From contig NZ_JAPWIJ010000002.1 of assembly GCF_027270735.1 (NCBI RefSeq), forward strand, positions 434,001 through 498,000: 64,000 nt of DNA, in the 5' to 3' direction. The translations under genes and the position numbers were made by a program. How positions within the stretch are numbered: the first letter of the stretch is position 1; the number at the start of each line of letters is the position of its first letter. This DNA comes from Rhodococcus ruber (GTDB taxonomy: Bacteria; Actinomycetota; Actinomycetes; Mycobacteriales; Mycobacteriaceae). The notes below the pieces were generated by a model that was not told the origin of the DNA, made no database searches, and saw only the letters and a program-made list of their open reading frames with translations. Of the stretch, positions 26,406 to 35,827 are shown in pieces.

Positions 26406-27284
26406 ATGCACTCTTCACCCGACCAATACGACAGAGACCGATTTGACGCCCGGTCGGGTTGCGCGCAGGATACGAAGGTCAAGCGCAGCGTCACACTTCA
26501 GAACTCACCGGGGGCATGGATAGTGCAGCCAGACCACAAGCCTCACTACGAGCGCGTCTCGGTGGGTAAGGTGCCGTTCGAGGTTACTGACCTTACTCAG
26601 GCAACCGGAAGGGTGCTGACTTTAGTCAGAGACCACAACCCACTCCCCATACGTCTAGCCAACGCATACTGCGTTGCAACTGCATCTAAAGATCACACAT
26701 ATCTTCGCCTTCTTAACGATGTCGGGTTAAACTTCCCCGACGGAACGCCCGTGGTGTGGTTTATGCGCTCACGTGCACGTACTTCCAAGCCATCTCGTGT
26801 GCGTGGACCGTCGCTATTTCGAGAGGTCTTGGACAAAGGCCAGCAGTCAGGTATTTCTCACTTCTTCCTGGGCACCACGCCGAGCACACTCACGGCGCTG
26901 CAGAACGAGGTGAAACGAATGTACCCGCTGGCCAACATCAGAGGAACCCTGTCACCTGCGTTCGGACCCCTGAGCGATAAATTCTACTCCGAAGCCGTCT
27001 CCGCAATAGAGAGAGCATCGCCGGACATCGTGTGGGTTGCCCTTGGCTCTCCTAAGCAAGATTTCGCTGCAGTTGAGATCTGCAAGCGCACGAACGTCAC
27101 TTGTATAGGTGTAGGCGCAGCGTTCGACTTTGTTGCTGGCACGGCAAATGAGGCACCCGAGTGGATTCAAGCAAATGGTATCGAATGGCTGTTTCGCCTG
27201 GCCACTGACCCAAAGAGACTCTGGCGTCGATACATATTTGGCAATATAACGTTCCTTCGCACAGCCTTAACGAATCGACGCTAG
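26406..27284 (+). CDS. WecG/TagA/CpsF-family glycosyltransferase (GT26)
   Basis: 292 residues from the ATG at 26406. A GTG at 26523 with GGGGG upstream is a good alternative, because family similarity starts only near residue 49 ('VSVGKVPFEVTDL'). Signatures: 'NFPDGTPVVWFMR', 'FFLGTTPSTL', 'PDIVWVALGSPKQ' (about residues 205-217), 'GVGAAFDFVAGT' and 'APEWIQANGIEWLFRLATDP'. Members add N-acetylmannosamine(-uronate) or glucose to polyprenyl-linked sugars at the cytoplasmic membrane, an early step of polymer repeat assembly. The stop is followed after one base by the next gene's ATG, so the two are coupled. Confidence 0.9.
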   Translation: MHSSPDQYDRDRFDARSGCAQDTKVKRSVTLQNSPGAWIVQPDHKPHYERVSVGKVPFEVTDLTQATGRVLTLVRDHNPLPIRLANAYCVATASKDHTYLRLLNDVGLNFPDGTPVVWFMRSRARTSKPSRVRGPSLFREVLDKGQQSGISHFFLGTTPSTLTALQNEVKRMYPLANIRGTLSPAFGPLSDKFYSEAVSAIERASPDIVWVALGSPKQDFAAVEICKRTNVTCIGVGAAFDFVAGTANEAPEWIQANGIEWLFRLATDPKRLWRRYIFGNITFLRTALTNRR

Positions 27285-27285
27285 G

Positions 27286-28425
27286 ATGTTGCGAATCGCG
27301 CTCGTGCACAGCTACTACTCATCGGAGAGCCCCAGCGGGGAAAACGTAACTGTTGACGCACAAGCGGCCGCTCTTGTGAAACGCGGGTATGAGGTAAAGA
27401 TAATAGGAACCTCAACTGACTACCTTCAAGAATCGCGACTGTATCCTATCCGCGCCGCCGTCACAGCTTCAGGATTTGGCGGCCTCGACCCAACGAATCA
27501 ACTTCGCCAGTTCAATCCGCATATTGTCCACGTACATAATCAGTTCCCAAATTGGGGAACTGGGTGGATGAAATCGTGGCGCCGCCCTATAGTGTCAACG
27601 TTACACAACTACCGCACAATCTGCTCGAATGCACTTTTGTGGCGCGACGGACACGACTGTGTCGATTGCCTATCCCATGGATCATTTCAAGCGATTAAGA
27701 ACAAGTGCTACCGCAATTCCGCTCTAAGTACTTTACCTCTTGCGATCGCTACTCGTAGTTCTGGAAGACACTCAGCTGTATTGAACCAGTCTAGTGCCAT
27801 TATCGTGCTGAACGACGCGGCGAAAGAACACTATAACCAAATCATACCCGACGCTCCAATATATACGATTCCGAACTTTTCACCGCATGCCGAATTACAA
27901 CAGGCGCACAGAAGTCCGGCGTGGATCTATGTAGGCAGACTGACGGAAGAGAAGGGTGTGGGCTGGCTTGCTGACAACTGGCCAGTGAATGAAACGCTAA
28001 CTATAATAGGGTCCGGTCCATTGGAGAATTATGTAAGACAGATATGCCTAAAGAACCCGAGAATACAATTCCTCGGCAGGCAAAGCCCAGAAGCTACAGT
28101 AAACAATATCTCGAAGTCGAGAGGTTTAGTTCTCCCAAGCATGTGGTCAGAGGGAATCCCGACTGTAGCCTTGGAAGCCCTTCAGACCGCAACCCCAATT
28201 CTGATTTCCGATGCATGCTCCTCGGCAAGACGACTAGTTGCTGGCGGTGCGGGAGAAATCTTTATATCGGGCGACATTACGTCTCTACGACAAGCGATGA
28301 GTTCAGTCAAAACTGCCCCCGATAGCTACTCGCACCAAGCAGCCGTCAACTACGAAAAATCGTTCTCCGAGAACGCTTGGTTAGACAACATTTCTAAGGT
28401 CTATCAATCGGTCTTATCGAAGTGA
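27286..28425 (+). CDS. GT4-family glycosyltransferase
   Basis: 379 residues, GT-B fold. The N-terminal domain begins 'IALVHSYYSSESPSGEN' (acceptor side). The C-terminal domain has the GT4 donor pattern: 'WIYVGRLTEEKGVGWL', 'LTIIGSGPLE' and the EX7E motif in 'SEGIPTVALEALQTATPIL'. A Cys-rich segment ('CSNALLWRDGHDCVDC', about residues 105-120) is typical of some capsule glycosyltransferases. Uses a nucleotide sugar to extend the lipid-linked repeat; sugar identity unknown. Coupled to the WecG-type gene. Its last 12 bp overlap the 3' end of the convergent flippase gene. Lower GC than the window average. Confidence 0.88.
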   Translation: MLRIALVHSYYSSESPSGENVTVDAQAAALVKRGYEVKIIGTSTDYLQESRLYPIRAAVTASGFGGLDPTNQLRQFNPHIVHVHNQFPNWGTGWMKSWRRPIVSTLHNYRTICSNALLWRDGHDCVDCLSHGSFQAIKNKCYRNSALSTLPLAIATRSSGRHSAVLNQSSAIIVLNDAAKEHYNQIIPDAPIYTIPNFSPHAELQQAHRSPAWIYVGRLTEEKGVGWLADNWPVNETLTIIGSGPLENYVRQICLKNPRIQFLGRQSPEATVNNISKSRGLVLPSMWSEGIPTVALEALQTATPILISDACSSARRLVAGGAGEIFISGDITSLRQAMSSVKTAPDSYSHQAAVNYEKSFSENAWLDNISKVYQSVLSK

Positions 28426-29877
28426 CGTCGGAACCATCTCGTACTTGCACAACAGCGTCCAAAATTGCGTTCTCCTTCGAAGCAGAATCACACCAGCGGT
28501 ATTCAGCATCCAGGCAACAAGTAGCGGTACCCAAACAAGAAATCCATGAAGCGTCTTTTCTCCAATCGACAGCAAAGTCCAAGAAGTCAATCCGTACGCG
28601 AAAGAAGTCCATAAAACCCATCCATACGACTTGATAATTGACCTCGAATTGATTAAGTCGAGTTTAACACTCATATATACATGAATCGCATGCCTCAACA
28701 GAAGACTAAACCCGACCCCTGCCACGGCCAACGCTAGAGATCGCGTCAGAAGAACACCCAACGCGATAACCACCACCACTAGAATAATGAACACCTGAGT
28801 GCGGAAGATTACCTGAAATTTACCCAGTGACTCCAGCCCTGCCGCGAGTAGAGTCGTGATTGGCTGGAAACATGCGCCGATTGCAACTAGTGGAACCAGC
28901 TTGGCGGTCTCCCCCCAGCCTGGCCCGAAGAGTACAGGAACCATCTCAGGCAGGATCGCTGCTAATACGAAGCCAGCCGGTACTGTAACCCAGGCCGTCA
29001 ACGCTAAGAGATCGCCCCAGCTTTCACGGCCTGTCTCAGATTTTCCCATTCTCACTGACCGAGAGAATTCTGGATACACCACTTGCATAATCGAATTCTG
29101 CAGCATGGTAAACGGCTGAACCGTAAGGACGTCGGACCTACTCCAAATTCCGAGTGCGGAACCCCCAATAGCGCGGGTTACCGCGATCTTCAGAATATTG
29201 GATAGAATGTACTCACGAACATTTGATAGAAGTACTTTGTATGAGAATATAATAGAGCCTAGAGATTGAGCACCAGGAACACTCGGCCAAATTGCACGGC
29301 CACACATCGAGCAAATCAGCACCAACACCACCATTTGCTGAACTAGGGGAAATACCACCAGCGCAGATGCGCTTCTAAGCTGGAATACAGCAACTGCACC
29401 AACTAACATCCCCATTACGCCTGCGCCGAAGTTCACTATCGCGAAACCTTTGAACTTACCCAGCCGACGCAAAACGCCATTGCAGACTCCGATCGCTGGA
29501 GCCATTGCCGTACCCAGGGCGAGGACTCGAATTGGAGCAGCCGCTTCTGGCACGTTCCAAACAGCAGCCCAGAGCCCTGCGCTGAAGTAGACGCCGACTC
29601 CTCCGAGCAATCCCAGACCCAGGGCAACCGATGCAAGTTCACGGCTGCTTCGCTCGCCTGCATCGTCCATCCGCATGATTGCCTGGCTCAACCCGCCAGC
29701 TGCAACAAGGTTTGCAGCTGCGATAACGACTAGCGCAACGCCGTATGCGCCAAATTCAAGCGACGAAACGATACGCGAGGTCAAACCCGCATAGGCGAAC
29801 TGCAGCACGACGACCAGAATCTGAGAGACTGCAAGCCACGATGCACCCTTCAGAAGCGCTTGACCTCGCGCGCTCAT
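28414..29877 (-). CDS. Wzx-type polysaccharide flippase (MOP superfamily)
   Basis: 487 residues from the ATG at 29877, which overlaps the upstream glycosyltransferase stop (ATGA). About twelve to fourteen transmembrane helices. The start 'GASWLAVSQILVVVLQFAYAGLTSRIVSS' is typical of Wzx/PST proteins, with the 'EFGAYGVALVV' motif following helix 1. Moves undecaprenyl-diphosphate-linked repeat units to the outer face for the Wzy polymerase. Last gene of the minus-strand glycosyltransferase operon (35827 to 28414). It converges with the GT4 gene with a 12-bp overlap. Confidence 0.88.
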   Translation of the reverse strand: MSARGQALLKGASWLAVSQILVVVLQFAYAGLTSRIVSSLEFGAYGVALVVIAAANLVAAGGLSQAIMRMDDAGERSSRELASVALGLGLLGGVGVYFSAGLWAAVWNVPEAAAPIRVLALGTAMAPAIGVCNGVLRRLGKFKGFAIVNFGAGVMGMLVGAVAVFQLRSASALVVFPLVQQMVVLVLICSMCGRAIWPSVPGAQSLGSIIFSYKVLLSNVREYILSNILKIAVTRAIGGSALGIWSRSDVLTVQPFTMLQNSIMQVVYPEFSRSVRMGKSETGRESWGDLLALTAWVTVPAGFVLAAILPEMVPVLFGPGWGETAKLVPLVAIGACFQPITTLLAAGLESLGKFQVIFRTQVFIILVVVVIALGVLLTRSLALAVAGVGFSLLLRHAIHVYMSVKLDLINSRSIIKSYGWVLWTSFAYGLTSWTLLSIGEKTLHGFLVWVPLLVAWMLNTAGVILLRRRTQFWTLLCKYEMVPTSLR

Positions 29878-30731
29878 GACCGCGAATACAGCTGTTCGGC
29901 ATAGGGCTTTACGAAGTAGATCGGTGCAGCAATCCCTCCGTGACGGAGGCAGAATGTGAACCAATCCTTGACGGGCAGCTCTTTCTTCGAGACTCGGTTC
30001 TTCAGGCGTTCGATAACGTTGCTGGATCCGAGAACCGCACGAGGCGGATTCGGCTCACAGGTACCGACAGTACCGGGCAGCAAAGCAACTGCAACTTTGG
30101 TTCTACTAGCCCTAAGGGTGTAGTCGAAGTCTGCCATTGAGTGACTAAAATCCGCGGGAAAACCCCTCAGCCTGGAATCGATCGGGGCCGGGCTGATTAG
30201 AAAATTTCCATTCAAGGCATCGCATTTCTGAACTGAACCTGACATCTCCAAACGCCGAAAACTCATTCGCTTAAATATCGGGCCTCGGATATATCCCCCG
30301 TACGAAAGTACCCCCGTCGAACTTCGAGTCGCCCCGCCTATTATCGCACCACCATCGAACTTTCGGTAGAGGTCGAAAGCTCTCGTAAGCGCATCTGTAT
30401 CCAGGACCACATCGTCATTCAACCACAAAACGCAATCTGCCCTTGCGCCTTGCGAGGACTCCCAAGAAGACCTCATCCCGCTAGCCCAAAACGTCTCGGA
30501 AGATCGTAGCTGAATGCGTGCATCCGGGAACAGAGACTTTACGCGGGCGATTGTATCGTCGCCGCTGGTCGCATCGGTCAGAAACAGCTGCAAGCTGACT
30601 TCTGTACTGGACGCAGCCTTCAGGAGAGATCGCAAGCATCGTTCCGTGGCATCGGCCCTGTTGTAGGTCGCCATCAGCACTGAAACAGATATCGTTTCAG
30701 AACCGGGTAGCTCGTCACGTTGAGAGGGCAT
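29874..30731 (-). CDS. GT2-family glycosyltransferase
   Basis: 285 residues, GT-A fold. The opening 'SVSVLMATYNRADATERCLRSLL' (about residues 15-37) and the metal-binding 'LWLNDDVVLD' (about 102-111) are standard GT2 motifs. It resembles the rhamnosyl- and galactofuranosyltransferase-like branch of the family, but donor sugar cannot be fixed. The start overlaps the 3' end of the upstream gene by 17 bp and its stop overlaps the flippase ATG, so all are in one operon. Confidence 0.87.
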   Translation of the reverse strand: MPSQRDELPGSETISVSVLMATYNRADATERCLRSLLKAASSTEVSLQLFLTDATSGDDTIARVKSLFPDARIQLRSSETFWASGMRSSWESSQGARADCVLWLNDDVVLDTDALTRAFDLYRKFDGGAIIGGATRSSTGVLSYGGYIRGPIFKRMSFRRLEMSGSVQKCDALNGNFLISPAPIDSRLRGFPADFSHSMADFDYTLRASRTKVAVALLPGTVGTCEPNPPRAVLGSSNVIERLKNRVSKKELPVKDWFTFCLRHGGIAAPIYFVKPYAEQLYSRS

Positions 30732-31827
30732 TCTTCACTCCGTCCAGAAAATTTCTCGCCATAATCTCGGTACTGTATAAATTTGAACTCAACTCACAGC
30801 CAATTGTAATCTTTTGGCGAAGATCGTCGTCTCGAAGTACAGATAGAAAGGTACTGATGAATGCCTCTAAGGAGTTTTCGGAAAGTACACAATTTTCTCC
30901 ATGCTTCAAATAATCAAATTCAGGACCATGCAGTGCACCGTTCACAGCCACAATTGGTGTACACGAAGCAATCGAGTCGACAGCAACTAAGCCCACACGC
31001 CCCGGAATTGGGATCACGTCCGCAACAGCCAGCCATGAAGCCAGTTCCACTCCGGACAATGGACCAACCGACAGAAGCCAGTCATGTGTCAATTCCTGGT
31101 CGCGGACATATCCACGAAGTGCTCCGTCACCTGCAATTACAAGCCTGAACTGGTCATCGGCAGATGCGGCCTCGCAACCCGCCGCTATCAACCAATCTAG
31201 CCTCTTCGATTCGTCCAACGCACCTAGAAAAAGCGCCACACGCCCGTTTAAGCCATGTCTAGTGCGAAACTCGGATTGCAGGGCAGAATCCACAGTTGCC
31301 AAGTCTCGCTTCAAACGTCCTGTATCGGTGGAGTTTAAGACCAGCGTCGTTCGCGCTCTCGGAACTCCCTGGGCCACCACATCTTCTACGGAGCTTTGTG
31401 TGTAGCCAAAGAACCAGCACGATCGCCTTGTCAATTTTGCGAGTAATTTCTTGTCAAATTTGCCGACAGTCTTAGTCCGATCTCTTCCGTGTCCCCATAA
31501 CGCTATCTTTTGGTGTCTCTGCGGAAGCAAAAGCCGATAGATATCGATGTTTCTGCGTGCTTGCTCCAGGATCACGAGATCGGCATTCCGAATAAGACTA
31601 TTCAAATTTCGAATTGTGATCCGTCGCCCGAATAGACTGAATTCTCTTTGAAAAACAACAACAAAACCTTCATTGGTTGCGTCTCCACGCTGAGACTGTG
31701 CACCAACCGGACCATTGGCGGCCACGGTAATGTGAATTCCCTGTCGAGCTGCCTGCTCAACCAGTTCCTCGAAGAAGGGCGCACGATAATTTGGTACATA
31801 TTCTTGAGCTATCAGAACCTGTTTCAT
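30715..31827 (-). CDS. GT-B-fold glycosyltransferase (GT4-like)
   Basis: 370 residues. The N-terminus 'LIAQEYVPNYRAPFFEEL' is characteristic of capsule GT4-like enzymes. In the C-terminal domain 'VALFLGALDESKRLDWLI', 'FRLVIAGDGAL' and 'GRVGLVAVDSIASCTPIVAV' follow the donor-binding pattern, but the classic EX7E is weak (Val/Asp in place of the second Glu). Acts on the lipid-linked repeat at the inner membrane face; sugar unknown. ATG overlaps the stop of the next upstream gene (ATGA at 31824-31827). Lower GC than average. Confidence 0.8.
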   Translation of the reverse strand: MKQVLIAQEYVPNYRAPFFEELVEQAARQGIHITVAANGPVGAQSQRGDATNEGFVVVFQREFSLFGRRITIRNLNSLIRNADLVILEQARRNIDIYRLLLPQRHQKIALWGHGRDRTKTVGKFDKKLLAKLTRRSCWFFGYTQSSVEDVVAQGVPRARTTLVLNSTDTGRLKRDLATVDSALQSEFRTRHGLNGRVALFLGALDESKRLDWLIAAGCEAASADDQFRLVIAGDGALRGYVRDQELTHDWLLSVGPLSGVELASWLAVADVIPIPGRVGLVAVDSIASCTPIVAVNGALHGPEFDYLKHGENCVLSENSLEAFISTFLSVLRDDDLRQKITIGCELSSNLYSTEIMARNFLDGVKNALST

Positions 31828-32912
31828 ACTTTATCACCGGATGGCTTCTGGCTACTATTGTCCGGCGCGCCCGTTGCGAGCGCGGCATGCCCGTTTCTGA
31901 TGAAGTCGAGCAGTCGGGCTGGGTCCGCAACTTCGCCCACGTTGTCCAGGTGGATCCATCGTCTATCACCCGGGACATGGTGCCACCAAGGAACGCGAGC
32001 AAGGACCAAAGCATGACTTGCGATTGCAGCGAGGTACGAGAAGCTACTTGGTGCCATTACCAGAATATCCGCGCCGACCAGCGCGCTGAAATCCTCGTCT
32101 CGATCCCCGTTTAATAGAACTCGAACACCGGTTTGCTGAATCTTCTCGAATTGATCTATAGACCCGAGCGAGTGGATACTAATTTGAAGCGATCTACCAG
32201 TTTCCGAAGACGCAGCCCGAAGACGGGAGATGACGTTGACATAGAAGTCCTCGTCGATCCAACGATCAGGATGACTCACAGCTCCGACATCACCGCGCCG
32301 GATGTGGATTCGAACATCCAATGTTCCGCCTTGTCGTGGCGTGTTGAGCGGGGGCAATCTATCCGAGAAGTACGCAGCACGCACCGAGTCTTGGGCGATT
32401 GTAAGATCAAACCTTGGAAGATCAAGTGGCGTCTGGAGTATGACTTGCCGACTTCGTGCGAGGTGCCTTCTAGCTACCTTGTTTAAGCGTTGACGCGAAA
32501 TGCCAGAGTTCTCGTCACCTGCTGGCGGCAAGCGCACCGTACGAGGACACGTATCCCCCGTCTCCTCCTTCCTAACGGGCCTGTCACTAACCCAGCGAAG
32601 GCCGAATATGTCGTCGACGTCGGCACTCAGTGGCGAATACAAACACTTTATGCCGAGTTCCTGTGCGAACATTGCAGCCGAATACCAAGCGGTCAACTGA
32701 TGACCCAGGCCGGCGTATGGATGCACTACTGGCTTGACGCGACCAGCGTGCTTCAGATCGCTTCGCGCGGGTATCAGTAGCCACCATGTTGCGGGCCACA
32801 ACCACTGCAATGCTGGCCGCTTTTTCACCTGTTCGCCTACAAGCACCAATATTTTCATTTTCAATTTAATAGGATCACGAAGCGCGTTTTTCGTACGTTC
32901 TACAATCATCAA
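31824..32912 (-). CDS. GT11-like (alpha-1,2-fucosyltransferase fold) glycosyltransferase
   Basis: 362 residues. Two signatures of the fucosyltransferase superfamily are visible: 'AGLGHQL' at residues 67-73, matching the GT11 'GGLGNQ' loop, and 'RIHIRRGDVG' at 201-210, the HxRRxD nucleotide-sugar site. 'APSSFSYLAAIAS' (287-299) matches the third conserved block. In this superfamily the donor is usually GDP-L-fucose, and genes for making GDP-L-fucose lie 4-6 kb away on the same strand (36171 and 37163). The combination makes a fucosyl transfer step likely, though overall similarity to bacterial GT11 enzymes cannot be measured here. Operon member: 1-bp gap to the upstream gene and ATGA overlap with the downstream one. 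Confidence 0.7.
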   Translation of the reverse strand: MMIVERTKNALRDPIKLKMKILVLVGEQVKKRPALQWLWPATWWLLIPARSDLKHAGRVKPVVHPYAGLGHQLTAWYSAAMFAQELGIKCLYSPLSADVDDIFGLRWVSDRPVRKEETGDTCPRTVRLPPAGDENSGISRQRLNKVARRHLARSRQVILQTPLDLPRFDLTIAQDSVRAAYFSDRLPPLNTPRQGGTLDVRIHIRRGDVGAVSHPDRWIDEDFYVNVISRLRAASSETGRSLQISIHSLGSIDQFEKIQQTGVRVLLNGDRDEDFSALVGADILVMAPSSFSYLAAIASHALVLARVPWWHHVPGDRRWIHLDNVGEVADPARLLDFIRNGHAALATGAPDNSSQKPSGDKV

Positions 32913-32913
32913 T

Positions 32914-34056
32914 TCACCTGCCTCCGCTGTCTCTCTGCGCGTGAGGATGTTCTGGACTAGTATTTGGGGTTGCTAATCGCGAATTCAAGGTTGGTAACCG
33001 CGCCCACGGGTCCGACGGTGGGTTGTCAACTCCCAATATGGAATCCTTCAGCATAAAGTTCAGCGCCTCAACATCGGACATCCGATCCTTAACCCATCGA
33101 TTTGCATTGCGTCCTGCGTGCAGCAGTGTCTTTGGTCCGCGCTCCAGAACACCCTCCACGCTGTGCCTAAGACCCAACGGACGGTCAACCAAGGTAACGA
33201 ATTCGGCCAGCTCATCGAGCCATTCCATTCCAAGATGCCCGGTCGTAACGTGCACCCGGCCCGCCAGAAGTGATATCGGCAGACGATCGGACGCGTAGCC
33301 AAAGTGCTTTGGATAATGATCCCAGTTGGCGGATATGAGACCCCGCCTCAGTGTGGGTATTTGCAATTCGTATGGTATTTTTCCGCGGGCAGATTTACCT
33401 CGCCAATTTTCACCATATACCTCGAAATTGGCCTTTTTCGATCGGAGCATCTGTGAGATGGATACAGCCCGCGCGGCAGCGCCTGGCACCGGGCGACCCG
33501 GACGTAACAGCTTCTGACGATTAGCAATTGTTACCACATCGGGCAGAGAAGTCCGGTCAAGTTCACGTCCCTGCCAAGTCAACATCTTTTTGTTCTGGAC
33601 CTGGCAGTAAGTGTGGAGTATCAACCTTACATCTTGAGCACCGTAGGACTTGAAGGCTAGTGCCTGGCTGCCGCCGGCAACCGTATATATTCTGTCTGAT
33701 CGCTTCGCCCAATAGGTCATCGAATGGGTGAACTTTGATCTCGATTCCCAAGGGTCACCTTCCCAGTAGATAACCTCAGCATTACCGGAGAATTCGTGGA
33801 CTTGATCTTCGGTCCAGGGACTAGATTTGGGCGACATGATCAAGATAGTTGTCGGTCTGAATTCTTTGCGCACCGCCACTAATTCGGGATAGACGGAGTC
33901 CCATTGCAGGCCAGCTTCCAACTGCACCCTGGGTGCTAAGGTAAGCCAGCTATCGATAAGTCCCTGATCTTCCAGCCGCGCTAATGCGTCCCTGAAGCCC
34001 GCTTCCCCGCCTTTTGCTCGCTCGTTACTCACCAACAAGATACGATTACTGTTCAT
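32914..34056 (-). CDS. Glycosyltransferase, CgeB-like
   Basis: 380 residues, predicted GT-B. 'YWEGDPWE', 'FEVYGENWRGKSARGKIPYE', 'GLISANWDHYPKHFGYASDRLPISLLAGRVHVTTGH' region (about residues 240-275; roughly the CgeB/GT1 'S..R.fE..a.G' block) and a C-terminal region resembling glycosyl-transferases 1_2 suggest a CgeB-like glycosyltransferase. I recognise this only by general pattern. The ATG overlaps the upstream GT4 stop by one base (TAATG). Probably adds one residue of the repeat unit. Confidence 0.6.
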   Translation of the reverse strand: MNSNRILLVSNERAKGGEAGFRDALARLEDQGLIDSWLTLAPRVQLEAGLQWDSVYPELVAVRKEFRPTTILIMSPKSSPWTEDQVHEFSGNAEVIYWEGDPWESRSKFTHSMTYWAKRSDRIYTVAGGSQALAFKSYGAQDVRLILHTYCQVQNKKMLTWQGRELDRTSLPDVVTIANRQKLLRPGRPVPGAAARAVSISQMLRSKKANFEVYGENWRGKSARGKIPYELQIPTLRRGLISANWDHYPKHFGYASDRLPISLLAGRVHVTTGHLGMEWLDELAEFVTLVDRPLGLRHSVEGVLERGPKTLLHAGRNANRWVKDRMSDVEALNFMLKDSILGVDNPPSDPWARLPTLNSRLATPNTSPEHPHAQRDSGGR

Positions 34057-35204
34057 TAGTACGAACCGGGGGTTCGATTAGTAGCCGCTGCCAGTTCGGC
34101 AAGGTAAATGTCTGCTACGTGTTCGAGATCGAATTTTGGGGCTCTCTCGCCTGCAAGCGTTGAGTACATCTCTCTCAATTCGGGGCTATCGATCATAGCT
34201 CTGATACTACTTGCAATCTCATTGGTAGAATTGACATTCACAAGGAGGCCGGCTTCGCCAACGACTTCAGGAACGGCCCCTGAATGGACACCAGCTATGA
34301 TTGGCTTGCCAGCTGACATTGCTTCCACCAGGACCAGACCGAATGACTCCTCCAAAGACGGATGCAAAAATATTTCAATCGAATCGAACCATTGATTGAT
34401 CTCGTTGGGGTCGATAGCACCTCGTAGGTGGATCTGGAGTCCAGTTTCGTCCGGCTTCAGAACCTGCCCGACGTTCCTTGGATCGTACGGTGGCCCAGCC
34501 AACTCCAGAATCCATTCAGGGTATTTTTCCCGGATTTGAACCCAAGCATCGATTGCAGTGCCCACATTTTTTCGAGCATCGTCACTTACATTAAGTAGCC
34601 CGATCCTGCGAACTGTCGGATTAGCAACAGCTATCGGAGCGGAGGACCTCATCGTTATGCCGTTGGGAATTACTATGCATTCTTTCCGAAAGTACTTACG
34701 AACCCTGTTGGCAATATATATTGATGGCGCGGTGATTTTTGCGGCGTTGGTCAGTACGCGTATCTGCATAAATAAGCGAACAAGCCTGTAGGGGTCCCGC
34801 AGCTGATTCAAGATCGCTGGAGCCCAGTCGTGGACGGTGATGACCGTCGGCTTCCCACTCGAAAGTGCCGCCAGTGCGAACTCGTAAGTCCAGTGCGCAT
34901 GCACTACGTCCGGGTTAATCTCACCTATAACCTGACTAATCGCGCGCCGTTCCTCCCGGAACATGTCCAACGCACGTGAGCGGGCGCTCTCCCGTGACGG
35001 AACAACAACGACCTTCAGGCCCTTCTCGGAGGCGATTTCGATTCGGTGCTCTAGTCCTGGACTGGTTGTGACAACTATAACTTCGTGGCCACGCTTTACG
35101 TATTCGAGCGCCAGATACGCGGTCATCGAGAATGGGTATCCATCGGGCACCTCCTGGTCGGTAAGCAGCGCCAACGTCGCCGGGGCGGCCAGAGCGATCC
35201 TCAT
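34056..35204 (-). CDS. GT4-family glycosyltransferase
   Basis: 382 residues, GT-B. Standard features: N-terminal 'DVVHAHWTYEFALAAL' and 'VITVHDWAPAIL', then C-terminal 'RRIGLLNVSDDARKN', 'LELAGPPYD' and the clear EX7E motif 'EESFGLVLVEAMSAGKPII' (about residues 292-310). Retaining transferase using a nucleotide sugar; substrate unknown. Start overlaps the acyltransferase stop (ATGA), end overlaps the next ATG (TAATG). Confidence 0.9.
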   Translation of the reverse strand: MRIALAAPATLALLTDQEVPDGYPFSMTAYLALEYVKRGHEVIVVTTSPGLEHRIEIASEKGLKVVVVPSRESARSRALDMFREERRAISQVIGEINPDVVHAHWTYEFALAALSSGKPTVITVHDWAPAILNQLRDPYRLVRLFMQIRVLTNAAKITAPSIYIANRVRKYFRKECIVIPNGITMRSSAPIAVANPTVRRIGLLNVSDDARKNVGTAIDAWVQIREKYPEWILELAGPPYDPRNVGQVLKPDETGLQIHLRGAIDPNEINQWFDSIEIFLHPSLEESFGLVLVEAMSAGKPIIAGVHSGAVPEVVGEAGLLVNVNSTNEIASSIRAMIDSPELREMYSTLAGERAPKFDLEHVADIYLAELAAATNRTPGSY

Positions 35205-35827
35205 TTTTCGCCTCCCAGCCGTCTGACTAGCCGGGCCGGGTTACCCGCGTAAATGGAGTGCGGTTCGAGAACTCCGGACGCAACAGACCCTGCCCCCACT
35301 ACTGAACCCCGGCCAATCCTGGTTCCCTTTAAAATTATTGCCCTCGCGCCAACGAAGACATCGTCCTCAATCTGCACTTCATGTTGCGATTTGGAAGGCG
35401 GCCGCCCTGCGCTGCGCCGTGCGCTTACATCCTGCAAATCTGCAACGTGGTGGTCCGAATCTGTAACTATTACTCCCGCCCCCAGGAGCACCCTGCTGCC
35501 GATCGTGATTTTTCTTGCAGCACTGATTGTTACGCTTGTCATACCAGTATCGCTGCCTACCGAGATTTCTGCACCCGAACTTAGTGTTCGTAGAATTGTC
35601 GGGCCGCGCGCGTCGAGGTCGTTCTTTCGCCACTGCCCCGCAATCACGACATTATCTCCGAGAATGATGCTACTGCCATCCGCAATACTTATCCGAGGAC
35701 GACCGTACAGTCGAATACGACCCAGGGTCTTTACGCCCAAGAACTTCATGAAGCGGCAGGTCACTTGGTTTCTGGAATGCCCAACGGCATGCCGGATCTG
35801 ACGTTTTAGATAGGTTGCGGATCTCAT
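35201..35827 (-). CDS. Hexapeptide-repeat (LbH) acyltransferase
   Basis: 208 residues from the ATG at 35827; the open frame runs 219 bp further upstream but that part lacks family features. The left-handed beta-helix repeats run from about residue 40 to 190 ('ISIADGSSIILGDNVVI', 'ITIGSRVLLGAGVIVTDSDHH', 'VQIEDDVFVGARAIILKG', 'GRGSVVGAGSVAS'), ending with the usual 'YAGNPARLVRRL'. The 'DSDHH' segment carries the catalytic His of WcaF/VatD-type O-acetyltransferases. Likely acetylates a sugar of the repeat or a precursor. First gene of the seven-gene minus-strand operon ending at 28414. Confidence 0.85.
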   Translation of the reverse strand: MRSATYLKRQIRHAVGHSRNQVTCRFMKFLGVKTLGRIRLYGRPRISIADGSSIILGDNVVIAGQWRKNDLDARGPTILRTLSSGAEISVGSDTGMTSVTISAARKITIGSRVLLGAGVIVTDSDHHVADLQDVSARRSAGRPPSKSQHEVQIEDDVFVGARAIILKGTRIGRGSVVGAGSVASGVLEPHSIYAGNPARLVRRLGGEK

